Source: Parachlorella kessleri
Lineage: Eukaryota > Chlorophyta > Trebouxiophyceae > Chlorellales > Chlorellaceae
DNA: 49,486 bases
Assembly: GCA_001598975.1 (NCBI GenBank)
Contig: BBXU01001563.1
Coordinates: 1-49,486, forward strand
Direction: 5' to 3'
Shown here: in pieces, positions 1 to 11,123 of the stretch
Layout of the letters: every line of letters starts with the position of its first letter
How positions within the stretch are numbered: position 1 is the first letter of the stretch
Notes under the pieces: generated by a model
Told to the model about the DNA's origin: nothing
The model's input: only the letters and a program-made list of their open reading frames with translations
Databases searched by the model: none
Made by a program: the position numbers and the translations under genes

Positions 1-107
1 GGAACCGAGGGCATCTCCTTAGCCCATGGATGGGGTATCAGGGCAGCACTACTTGAGGCAGGGCCGTGGCTGTGTCCTTGAGGCCTGGGCCTGTCTATCT
101 TACTCAG

Positions 108-203
108 CACCAGCCTTATGGCGTGCAGCTGTCCTTCTTCAGCAAGGTCTTCACATCCCTGGAGCCTGAGAACAATGCGCTCCTGGTGGCTCCCACAAGT
201 TAG
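108..203 (+). CDS. 3' terminal exon of an unidentified gene (partial)
   Basis: An acceptor (ttactcag) at 100-107 is followed by a 32-codon open frame that reads HQPYGVQLSFFSKVF and on to a TAG stop at 201-203. The residue mix looks coding and ends in a natural stop, so this is probably the last exon of a gene that begins left of the window. I do not recognise the family from so short a piece. No TGTAA signal follows within about 100 bp, so an internal exon with a different frame cannot be excluded. Confidence 0.4.
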   Translation, partial: HQPYGVQLSFFSKVFTSLEPENNALLVAPTS

Positions 204-323
204 CAGGGTGTCAGCGGGCCAAGCACTGGGGTGAGGTGTGAACTTTTGGAGGCATTTACTATCTGTCCTGCAGTGTATACCATAAACGGGCTTGTACAAA
301 CAGCGCTGTTTGTTTTTCTGCAG

Positions 324-1197
324 GCTCTTGCAAGCGCTGTCGCTACTCTGCGTTGCACTGGCCTGGCAGCAGCGCGAGAATATCCGCATCGAGGAGGGCG
401 GCGCCGCTGCCAGAGTGGCAGCAGCAGCGGGGGACGGCCAATCCAACGGGATAGAATCCAGCCCAGCCAAGCCATGGCAGTGGAGTGGCTGCCTCCGAGG
501 TGACCAAGTGCGCATCTGTTTCAGTAGGCCACCTTTCCCAAAGCTCCCCACGCTGGCTGCTGCTCAGTCGTCAGTGTTCTGGTAATAGACATGACCCGCC
601 AGGTTAGGTGTTTTCTGTACATTAGAACTTTAGGGGCAGCGAGTGCCACGGTTGGTTGGTTAATAAACCTGGGTTTGCTCTTATGTGAAGGTTGTCTTCC
701 TAACTGTCGGTTACTACAGTGCACCCCAGCATAGGTTGCTGTCAAGGCTCCTTAAGAGCAAGCGGCACAGTCAGTGGGCATGGTGGATAATCCAAGTCGT
801 TGCAGGCCTGCTGGACGAACCCCGCACATCTAGAACGCACAGCGTAATGCTAAGTGTGCCTGTGAGTGGGGTGCACACTCTTCAGGGTGAGGCATGAACT
901 CCACCCCATGTGGGCTCCAGGCGCAACTGCCGCTGCGACCAGCCCTGCAGGCACACCAAACACCCCCGACGGTGTGGGTGAGGGCGGCTTTAAAACAGTA
1001 GGCCGGGCGGCGCAGAAGGACCGTGCCTGCACATAGTTGCTCTGGCAGCAGCAAATAGCTTGACCTGCCCCAGGATGCTGCAGGTGTTGAACATGAGACT
1101 GGGGAAAGCTTTCGAGGTAGCGGTGACCCCAGTTGTGCAGCAGCGTTACTGCCGCCGCCACCAGCAGCAGCACAGCCTGGCGGCAGCTTTAGAGTAG
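324..1197 (+). other. two possible orphan exons (324-499 and 1084-1197)
   Basis: The first candidate starts after a strong acceptor (tttttctgcag) and ends at a donor (CCGAG|GTGACC). Its best frame begins LLQALSLLCVALAW, a hydrophobic stretch, followed by a charged and Ala-rich segment. The second starts after ggatgctgcag and encodes 38 codons ending ...HQQQHSLAAALE at a TAG. The phases of the two pieces do not join directly, so further exons would be needed, or they are chance frames. Function unknown. The rest of 204-2317 shows nothing I can support. Confidence 0.25.
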
Positions 1198-2317
1198 CTG
1201 ATGCAGCTGGGTGGGTGCGCCCTTGCCCCAGGCGGCAGGCTTGTCACGTGGATGCCCCATGCTCAGGCAGATGCCCTGGGCTAGTTGCAGCATCACAAAG
1301 CAGCCATGCAAGTCAGCTGCACAGGCCAGTGAGCAACCACAGGGTTGGTCAGTCAGTGGCATTGCCTTGACAAGAGGAGGAGCCCTTGGCCCTGGGCAAA
1401 ACCCTCGAGCAAATGGCAGTCCCAGCATGGCACCCGTGGTGTTTCCCGGTGTCCAGCTCATCTGCCGACTGTTGCCACTGCTAGAGCTTCGGCTCAGCCT
1501 CAGCCAACATGGCTAAGGCGGCTTGCACGTCAGCATGGTTTCGAGCAGCTGTACTACCTGGCAGAGACGCGGCATAAGGGGTTACCACGGGCAGTGGAAT
1601 TGCTGTAGAAAGGACAGCAGGCAAGCCCCCGCTAGCGCAGCAGTTGGGACAAGGCTGCGCAGCCTTGCGCATGCGCACCCCATGTGTGTGCAAGGTGGGG
1701 ACCACCGCTTGTCGCAAGAGGGGGACTTGGAGCGCATGAGATGGGCGCTGCATGCTCTGCCAGCACATGGCAGCCCGGCGCCTAGCAACTACCCCAGACT
1801 AGATTAGCCTGATGGCTGGTTGAGATCCAGGGGCCCATTGGCAGGATGGACTAGTCTGCATTCTTCACCAGGGTCTCAGGGTGGCATTAGCATGCTGGCC
1901 ATAGGAGTTTCCCTAATGGATGTTTAACAAGTCGTAAAGTACGGGACTGCCGGACACTCTGGCCCAGTTGCCTGTGCTGTGTGTCAGGGGCTTCCAGTTA
2001 TGGCCAATCCGATTGGCAGGAGTCTTATTGGCTAGCTAGCATATGCCATTAGAAAAGGTGTGTATGGCTGCCATGCCACCAGTACTCATCGAACGGTGTT
2101 TCACACAAATCTCAGGGCTAGCACCGCTAGGTTTGGCAAACTGCATGACGTGTCAGAGCGTCATGGCCTAGTCACACGAAGTGGCCCCAGGATCGCTCTC
2201 GCGAAGCAGCAGGGTGGCACTACATTTTTCGTCCACAAAAGCCGTGAAGGGTGCCACCATCCCTAGGAAGCAACCCGTTGGGGCCGTACGCCTGCGTACA
2301 GAGCAGTGCTAGCCGCC

Positions 2318-5300
2318 ATGCTGCCCTCATTCCGCAGTGCTAGGCTGGAGTCCCAGTACCAGAGTGAGAGGAAGGGCGCCCTCGCCACCAAGGACATGCG
2401 CTCCGCGGTTGCTTTCACGCTCCTGTGGGCCGTGATCTGCTACAGGTGAGCCACCCCTGCATGGGCACAGTAGGCTGAGCATGCCACCTTGGGCTCCTTC
2501 CGAGGGCTAGACCAGCCTGGTGGCGGTAAAATGTGTATACCGTGCACCTTTGATGCCGTGATGAGTCAAGGAAGCAGCCGCCGTGGCACCTGTCTCAGCA
2601 AGTGACCCCTGAGATGTCCCTGGCTTGTTGGACTGGAAGCAGCCAACACACATCAGTCCTGCCTCGGTCCATGCAGCCCCCAAGGCCCTAACCACGCCAA
2701 GCACTGCAGGGCCCCTCCAACTCATACTATCAAGAGCTGTGGGCATGGGCCCCCGCAGGTTCCTGGGGTTGGACTTGCTGGGCCTGATCAAGGCTACCGC
2801 CTGGCTGGCCGCTGTGGGCATGAAGCCCGTCTACGTCTGCAAGATCGTGGGCAAGCCATTCTACACGGAGTACAGGTGGGCGGTGGTGCTGGGGGTGCAA
2901 CTATGCATGGTTTGCTCATCAGCCGGCGGGTCATAGAGCTCCCTATCACGGGCATGACTGGTGCAAGATGCGGCGCCCAGTGACTTAACAGAGTGCAGGA
3001 AGGTGGGTGATGCTGGGCTACGACCAACCACCTGCACTTGGCCCTGCTGGCACTGGTGTGGCCGCCCGCTACCCACAGTGACTGTTACAATGCAGGGCCT
3101 GCGCCCCCCCCGCACCTGGCCTCTGCTGCCACTCATGCAGTGCCCCCCGCCACCCCCACCCCCACCCCCACGCCCTGCCTAATGTACTGCAGGGCCTCTC
3201 TATTTCCTCCACCAAGGTGGTGTTTGCGGTTGCACCCCCCTGCACCTGGCCCCTGCTGGCACTTATCCCCCCACTACTAATGTACTGCAGGGCCTGGATC
3301 ATCTCCTTCACCAAGGTGGTGTTTGCGGTGCACCCCCCCGGCGAGCACCTGCACCTGGGCTTGCTGGCCCTGAAGGGGCCGCCCACAGCGCTGCCGGGCG
3401 CGCTGTGGAACCTGGCGGAGGGGATCCGCCTGCCGTACCTGTGGATCACAGGTATCTGATACCACCTTGGGTCCTGCTGCATATGCATGGTTGTGACATA
3501 AGGGTGGCGTTTGCAGGCCTTGTGGGAAGGTGTCGGTGTGGGAGACGCACGAAGGTCGGGTTGGGGACTTGACTACGCATACATTTGATGATCATGGCCC
3601 CCAACCTACTGCCACACCACCTTGGTGCCTGGCAAAGTGCATGGGTTGTGTGTGGCGGTGGTAGTGTCAAACACCGACCTGGTGTTGTGTCAAGTGTCTG
3701 ATGGTGCTTCAACGCTACAGAAGTGGGCGGAGGGGTGCGGGAGTGCGCAGCTGCACCCTTGGCGAGAACCATTGAGGTTGAAATGTGCACTCCGAGGTGG
3801 TCTCAGCTCAGGTGTTTGGGGCTAGGGTGGGTGACCAGCGGGAGCAATGCACTAAGCTAAGCCCCAGAGCGCGCCGGCGAAGGCGGCCCCGCAACCCCCG
3901 CCCCGGCCGCGGCCCATGGGGCACCACTGCTGCAGCCCTGCTGCGGCTGGGCCCCGAGGCCTGGGCGTACTGTTTATGTATAGTCAGCAATGCTTGCGAG
4001 ACCTCGTGGCTACCGCTGCCCCGTTTTGCAGGGTTTGGCTGGGCCGACTACGTGCACAACATACCGATTCAGCTGGCGCTCATTGCCAGGGCCATGGCGG
4101 ACAACACAGCCCAGTGCAGGCAAGTCCTAGCTTGTGCAGAGCCGCATGACAGTAGACTAGACAAAGGGGATGCGGCTGCTGGTAGTGAGAGGTGGAGGTC
4201 GTGATGCTAGGGAAGGCCACAGCCAGGAAGGAGATGAGGCATTGCCGGGGTCAAATTATCCGGCATCCGGCCTGTGGTGGGCTGCGGGATTCAGGCAGCT
4301 GCCCGGCTACACCTTGTACCTTCAGAAGTCTTGGTTGCTGTATCCCGTGGGTGCACCCGGGTGTCACAGGCGCTCGCTGATGCGAACCCCAACGCCGCCC
4401 ATGACACGGCTTGCCTACACAACCCCAGCGCCTTCAATAGCTAGCCCGCCCACGCTGGTTGCCCCGGAGCGGTTATAGCGTACCCCCGCTCCCGCAGCCA
4501 TGCTGTGCTATGACTGTGTGTGCCCCTGCTTTCACAGCGGGGGCGCTGAGCCTGCTGGGCGGCGACGCCATGGGGCTGTCTGCTGAACAACATCACCCCT
4601 TACATGGCTCGGATTGGGAAATGATTCGGTCTCTAAAACAGAACGGCTACACCAGGGAGTCGCAAGCAGAGTCTGCTGTGGTGTGCTGTGCTGTGCAGGG
4701 CTCCCTACTTCCAGAGCGCGGGCGCGCTGAGCCTGCTGGGCGGGGTGGCTGACTGGCTGTCCACCACCCTGGCCAACCTGATGCTGCTGGGCGGCGGGGG
4801 GGGGCTGGCGCCGCTGCAGGTAATACATTTAGTAAGGGTGGCTGGTCCTGCGAATAGAGTTATCGGTGAGCTGTAGTGATGGGGTGCAATGCAGTCATGC
4901 TCTGGGCTTGCCTGGTTAGGACACTGCTGCAGCAGGTTGTGCCTCGGCATCTGCATGGGCTTCATGTAGGGGAGCTGCCGGGCGGTGGGGGCCCGCGGCG
5001 CCGCTGCAGGCGTCGCATGGTGGTCGTCCTGAGTGCCTCAGATTCCACAGCTGTTTTGGACGGTGGAGGGGGGGTCGGGGGGGAGGCGGGGCATGTGCCC
5101 CCAGCATGAGCAGCCCCATCGCCCAGGTCTGTCTCGACGTTCAAGACAGGTGTCAGCTGCCTTACACCCAGGCCGACACCTGCTAGGATTCGCTATGCTA
5201 CCGCGGGTGGAGGCGTGGGCGCGCCACCGCAGGTGGGGACAGCACTGCAGGGGCGCCTGATCTGCCTAGGTATCAAGGGTTGCCCGGGTATCCCGCTAAA

Positions 5301-6150
5301 AGCCCATGCAGTACTGCCGCTGTACAGGGCAAGTTTCCAGTTGCCCTGGACGCCTGCACCGTGCTGGGGGCCTGGATCACATTCTGCCTGGGCTTCCTGC
5401 TGCCCACCACCGTGCTATACATGGCGGAGAGGCAGGCCAAGGCCAAGTGAGTGTAGGGATATTGTCTTTTTGGGTTTAGGGCAACCCTCCTGCTGTTAGT
5501 GTTGGCAATCGTGGCCATATGTTGCCCATGGGGCTGTACATGGCCGAAGAGGCAGGCCAAGGCTGAATGAGTGGGGCAACGTACGTACCGAACCTACAAC
5601 CCTCAAGAGCACTAGTGTTGGTAAATGTGGTTATTGCCGCTGAGAGGCAGCCCAAGGCCAGGTTGTTCTTTTTCGGGCATCGCTTCCTGACCCATGATGC
5701 CTGTTTTGAACGTGGCGGGCGGTCCATGTGTTGGTCAGTGAGCAGGGCTGTTGCAGGGCGCCGTGCCCGGCACCCTAACGGAATCTTCACACATACCTTT
5801 CCCACACCCCTGTAACATAAGTCGTGTACGGCTATGCCTGGCCATCCAAAGGCCGGTCAAGGCCCTGGTTTGCAGCTCACGCCAATGCATGGCAGACACT
5901 TAGGAACAGGTTCTAGGGCGAGCCGGTGCACCCTCCCTTCTTGCCATCCAGCCCATGCAAATGTCGCACCCCCCTGCTTGGTTCCAGGTTCGCCGCCACC
6001 CACACCGAGCACATGGGCGACGCGGAGAGGAGGTACTGGGAGGAGGCGGGGGTGGCCCCGGGCACCTGGGTGGCGGTACTGACCTTCCTCGCCTACGCCT
6101 GCCTGCTGCTGTGGCAGGTGGCGGTGTCCATCTTCACGTGGCTGGGGTGA
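2318..6150 (+). CDS. multipass membrane protein of unknown function, 298 aa, 7 exons
   Basis: Exons 2318-2445, 2759-2875, 3291-3451, 4032-4119, 4699-4819, 5328-5446 and 5988-6150 join in phase to 299 codons, stop included. Hydrophobic segments start early (AVAFTLLWAVICY, about residues 31-43) and recur in exon 2 (LDLLGLIKATAWLAAVG), exon 3 (AWIISFTKVVFAV), exon 5 (LSTTLANLMLLG), exon 6 (VLGAWITFCLGFLLP) and exon 7 (VAVLTFLAYACLLLWQVAV), so five to seven membrane spans are likely. The N-terminus is short and charged, with no obvious signal peptide. The intron after exon 4 has a GC donor (CAG|GCAAGT). I do not recognise the family or any catalytic motif. Introns 2, 4 and 6 and the 3' UTR contain decayed copies of neighbouring exon edges, described in the findings. 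An upstream non-ATG exon is possible but not needed. Confidence 0.78.
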
Positions 6151-7470
6151 AAGCCCTCTTCCAGCTGGTGGCTGGGATGGAATCCGATCCCTGGTGGCAG
6201 GTGGCAGTGTCAGTCAACACATGGCTGGGGTGAAAGCCCTCTTCCAGCTGGTGGCTGGGATGCTCTGCCCGTCCGCGGGACGTGTGAAGGGGTGTTAAAC
6301 GGGATAGCCACGAGCTTCGCGGCGACAGCTGCTGGCTGCTGTGTGACGACCACCACATGGCTAGGGTGCTGCTGGAAGGTTGAGGTTGAGGTGTTGGTGT
6401 CGGGCGCTCAATGCATTGCAAGAAGCAAGGTCAGGACAGCGACAGTGGAGGGGATGACAGTTGCACATTGCTCGGCCGTGGTTAGGATTGCCGTCTTTTT
6501 TCATTCAGCAGGGGGACAGGAGGGAGGGCGGCTGCTTACGCAACAGCATTTCCCATCGTGCACAGCCACTCAAGCTCAGGTTGGGTTCAGCAAGGTGGGA
6601 TGACATGACATATGGATGTGATTCGGCCGGCAGGATGCCCCGCTGCGTAAGAGACGGGGCAGGCAAGTCCAGGCTGTTTTGGTCTGGAGTCAGGTATGGT
6701 CAACTGCGGCAGGGATAAGCTACTGAACAACGAGTTGCCAGCGAGCAAGACAGGAGTTTTCAAGGTGTTGAGACTAGCAAGCCTAACCACATGTACACCA
6801 CATGTGGTGCATGTGTCGCCTTACTAAGCCAACTTCATCTCAGGTTCTTTCCCATATTCCTTACCCAAATTGTTCCTGCCGGTGCTGCTGACAATGTTCA
6901 TCCTCTCGTCTGTTGCATGCATGCTGGCAGTGGCAAAGCCCTTACCGTACTAGGCAGTCAGAAAGTCAAGACTCAGTGCGCTGTATACCTGGAAGCGCTG
7001 CATGGAAACCTACACGTCTCAATTGCTCAATTGTGCCACAGTCACTGTCACTCTGTCCACACACACCCGCCTGGTTGGCTTGTTTTTGAGTTGCTGTTCC
7101 ACCTCGGTGTCGCCCGTGATTGTCCCAAGCTTTTCAATGCTCCTGCTTCATGCACTCGTGAGTTCACTTTTTCTCGGGGGACTATGTCCATCTCGCTTCT
7201 CCTAGGGGCTTGGGGGCGGGGTGATGCTGAGGGCGTTGAGGATGTCAGCCCCTTGGTTGAGTTGCTGCATACAGTGCAGAACGGAAAATTAGTACTTTGC
7301 AAAGCCCCAAGTCCCCTTGTTTACGCGTCAGGTTCACTTTGTTGGCTTGCTTGCTCCGACTTGGTGCCCCAGTCTGTGTCGTCGTATGGTGTTGTCACAT
7401 GTAGAGTTTAAAACTAAATAAGCGCTGGGCATGAACGCTAGATTGTAAACTCCTCTTTGGGCGCCGCTAG
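6151..7470 (+). other. probable long 3' UTR of the membrane-protein gene
   Basis: After the stop codon the sequence becomes more T-rich, and I find no convincing splice-linked exon. TGTAA at 7444-7448 is the first good poly(A) signal on this strand, giving a 3' UTR near 1.3 kb. A 206-codon open frame at 6791-7411 lies inside it but has no family resemblance. An 83-bp duplication of the last coding stretch sits at its start (copies from 6112 and 6195). Confidence 0.5.
7444..7448 (+). terminator. TGTAA poly(A) signal
   Basis: TGTAA is the usual polyadenylation signal of chlorophycean algae. This is the first good copy downstream of the membrane-protein gene stop at 6150. Confidence 0.5.
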
Positions 7471-8354
7471 GGCACCTGTCAAGAGGTCGCACCTCACAGG
7501 GTAGGGTGCCGGGCAGAACAGATATGAATCTACCCCCCTCCAGGTAGCAGATCAAACGGGGTTAGGCAAGGTCTCGCCTTTCAGCTGGCCCCACTCTTGA
7601 GCCTGCCCACGCACACTAGTCCACACCATACCCCCCAAGTAGCATCAAGCGGCGAGCCTCCTTTGCAGGCCATGGCATGCACGGTAGCACACTCACCACT
7701 TGGTTGTCTGCAATGGCGCCCTTTCCTCCCTCAGCTTGAGCGTACTGCAAGCAAATACACCCAACATGTGCTCAGCAGCAGCCCTGATGAAGGAGTTGGA
7801 ATGTCACGCACGCGGCTAGTGGCTGGTGTAGGCTGCCTCTGCAACACCGCGGAGAAGGATGTGTGTGTGTGGCAGGGGGAGGGGGTCCCCGGGTCCCGCA
7901 ATACTGCAAACTGGCTGATCCAACAAAGAAACCCGGGGCAACTCATAACCCCTTTGATCATCTTAACCACGGCTGACTACATTCACTAGGACATTTCCTG
8001 GTCCCCTAACCACTGTGGGTCCTTGCAGGGCACTCAAATGCTGCAATCAGCAGCGTCCATCCAACCCCTTCCCCTAGCCCTAGATGTACAGCTGCACCAT
8101 GCAAGCACACCTACCAAGTTCAACCCAACAGCGCTCTCCCAGCCTGGACCCCCCGCCAGCACCACGACTGCGCCTTACCCAAGCACTCCCTTGCTCGTTG
8201 CGCAAACCTAGTTTGGCTGTTTATTCAGGGTGGCAGGTAATGCGATCAGGAAGGAGGTACGGGTATACTGGGCTGACAGGGGTGTATGCAGTTTGGCTGT
8301 TTGTTTTGCTCCCCCGCAACTGAGGGTGCGTGGCAGAGACTCGGAGTCACCCAC
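7471..8354. other. no gene recognised
   Basis: This is the probable 3' side of the minus-strand repeat-protein gene. One option for its final exon is a tiny LYI-stop exon: on the minus strand, ctgtacatctag follows an acceptor (gcatggtgcag). I found no TTACA (minus-strand TGTAA) here, so the transcript end is unknown. Confidence 0.3.
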
Positions 8355-11123
8355 CTGCTTGATCCCAACCGTGTTCTTCTGGGTGTTCCCCTGCCCCTGG
8401 ACTACCAGGGGAGTCTCACAGTTGCCGGTGGTGCAGCCCTTCAGATCCACGGTGTTTTGGATGAGGTTGCCCTGGTCAATCGTCTGCACACACCCTGGGG
8501 GGACCCCATTGAGCTAGGGAAGGCTATGCTGGGCGCAGGGTGGGAAGGGTGTGTCCAGACAGCAACAGTTCTTGCTTGGAGGCAAAAGGTGGGGATCATT
8601 GGTGGACGTCATCATCGGTTGCATGCAGGCATCAGCCGAGGGCTGAGGTAGCGGGCCTAGAAAGTGTGGGAGTGCCCAGCTGCATGCACGCCTATACAGC
8701 CCCACCCGCCACCCACCACAGTTACATCGATAGCATGCTGCCTGGGGTCCGACGCAGGCAAGGGGGGAGCCTCCAAGGGGAGCGTGGGGCGGGGGGGTGA
8801 ACAAGGCGAGGGCGGAGAGGGAATATTCCTTGAGGGGAGGGTTGAAAGGGTGGAGTCTCTGGAGGCGGGTAGGGCCTGCCTACGTCTCTTACCGCACGAT
8901 TCAGTGCCACGCCCAAGCCATTGATGCCAGCCTTGGCGATCGCCGACTGCAAGGGCACAGCACGCCATGGCAGCGTTAACAGGATCCTTTGGGATTCCTC
9001 CCCGCCCTCAGGTGAGCAGGAGTGGCAGGTGCATGCACGTATCTTCTCCTCTTGTCATCAGTTGAACCCCGGCCCTGGCCTGGTGCTGGTCTTGGCTTCC
9101 CGCTGCCAGGCTGAAGGGTTGGGTTACAGTTGGCAACATGCCCTGCTGGGACACCAGGCATCCCGCTGGGCGCGCCTTCATGCAAAGGCTGGAAGCTCAC
9201 AGCACACGCAGCGTCCCAAGCACAACAGCATAAATTTCCAGTGCATCCGGGCAGGCGATGGCAGAGGGATTTCCCCAAAAGGCTGCAACCCACCTGGTCG
9301 ACATTGGCTATGTTGAGCTGAGTGTTGCCGTTCCCCTGCAAGTAGCCAACCACAGGTCGGGAGGAAGTCACACCCGAGCCTGAGTTGTGCCATTGTATAT
9401 CTGCGTGCGTGCGAGTGTGTGGTGTGGGTGTGGGTGTGTGGGTGGGGTGGGGCGGGCGTGGACGCTGCCAGTCTGTCCCATGTTTTGGCTGCCGATAAAG
9501 GACAGGTAAGGCAGCTCCTCAGCTGTCAGGGTCTCCTGGGGTCCTAGCACCAGGCTGCAGCTGGTCTGCGAGTGGCTGGCTGGCAGCCTGTCCGCACCTG
9601 GGCAATCACACCCCCGCAGTTGTCCCCGCAGTCGCCCGTCACCGTGTTATTGATCTTGTTGCTCTGCTTGATGTTCTGCACGACAGTCAAAGCACGACAG
9701 ATGGCAAAAATGTAGAGCTGCATGTCCTAAGTAGCGCTTGCGTTTCCCAAGGTGGTCCTGCAGGGCACGTCACACGGCCATGTACTGCCTGCCGGTATGC
9801 GATTGCGACTACAAGGTGGCTTTGAGCACAGCTGTGTTCATACTGGATCCTCTTAGAGACTAAGCCCGGGCAACACTGCAGGAGTCAGGTTGAGACACCG
9901 CTCCTTAGGAGAATCCACGGCAGGTTGTTTCGTGTGCGTAGTAGCGCTGCGGAGGGCCACCGACTCACCGCCAGGTTCACAGCGTAGGCATCACGTCCCA
10001 GCAGCCCTGAATCTGCAAACGCTTTCTGCAGGACAGGAACAGGGCGGCGTGCCTGGTGCCTGGCGCATGCATGTGGCTACCGAGACATCTGCCTCTGGCA
10101 ATTGCAGCCACACCGTTGCAGTTGCTGTACACACACCGAGTCGGTGGCGGACCCCAAATCTCAGCAACATGGGGTGCCAGCATAACCTTCACCCCAACAG
10201 CGTGGATAAGGAGCTGTTGCTCGTCCCCGGCTGTTGCAGGTCTGATGCGGTCACCAAGGCAAGGGGTCAGAGGCACCCAATATTTACAAATAAATGGCGG
10301 CCAGCGTAAACGACTACCCCACTTAGCCAGCCAGCATCGAAAGCAGGGCCCTAGGGTCAATCTGCCATGCCTGCTTGACATTCACGTGGTTGATCTGAAA
10401 GATGCCGTTCCCCTGCCCTATGGCGCCAATCCCGCCATTCACGTTGGCGGTCACGGTCTCAAGGTTGCCCTGGTTGGAATCCTGCAGACAGGGCACCACA
10501 CAACAGGAGCATTCAATGACTGGTAGTGTGGAATCCCAGCAGATGTTTGTTGCCGTAGTAGTCAGTTCTACTGGTGCCTGCCGAAGCACACTGCGGGGGT
10601 GTAAGAGAACAGCTCCGCTAGTGAGGCTACTGAGGCCCTTCTCAATGACAGAAACTGACATGTTATGGCGATGGTCAGGGAGCAGCGCAGGGCTTGGCTA
10701 GCACCCACCGCATTGTTGAGGGCGGTAACTGTCCCCGCAGCAGGCCATGGTGTGCCCGATAGGATTTGGCCTGTGAGCAAGCAGGGAAGCCAAGGTGGCT
10801 GCTGGGGCGATGGGTCAAACACCTGGCGGGACTGCCAAGCAAACCAGGCAGGTGGCAAGCAAGCAAGCAAGATAAGTCGGAAGATAATATAGGGCTCAAT
10901 ACTGCATTCTGAAGGCCAGGGCAGCCCCAGCGGTGCTCACAGTGTGACCTGCAGCAAGGTAGCCGTACTTGAGGAGTGCAGCCAGCAGGTGGGAGCGCAG
11001 CAGTGTGCCGGAGCTTGCTTGAAGGGGCATGCGCGTCTACCAAAACCATAGCAAAGGCTCGTTTGCCACTCACTCAAACAACAAGGCTCCCAGGAGCAGC
11101 AGCAGGAGGGCTCTGCTGGGCAT
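8355..11123 (-). CDS. secreted protein with three tandem exon-coded repeat modules
   Basis: The first exon, 11074-11123, encodes a signal peptide (MPSRALLLLLLGALLF) and ends at GA|GTGAGT. Downstream exons fall into repeated pairs. The short A exons are 10709-10770 (ends TVTALNNA), 9969-10025 (ends DAYAVNLA) and 8893-8946 (ends LGVALNRA). The B exons are 10371-10481 (begins DSNQGNLETV, ends INHVNVKQ), 9598-9675 plus 9294-9335 (NIKQSNKINNTV... and GNGNTQLNIANVDQ), and 8355-8483 (begins TIDQGNLIQNTV, ends NTVGIKQ). B modules share Q-x-G-N and N-T-V spacing, and two carry a Cys pair (GDCGDNC, GCTTGNC) that could form disulphides. The protein should enter the secretory pathway. The spacing loosely recalls curlin-type beta repeats, but I do not claim homology. 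The exon linking the signal peptide to module 1, and the 3' end, are unresolved; 8355 is the last supported base, not the stop. Confidence 0.7.

Noticed and set aside
6791..7411. 206-codon plus-strand open frame
   Set aside because: No family resemblance, no ribosome-start context or splice partner; it fits the 3' UTR of the upstream gene.
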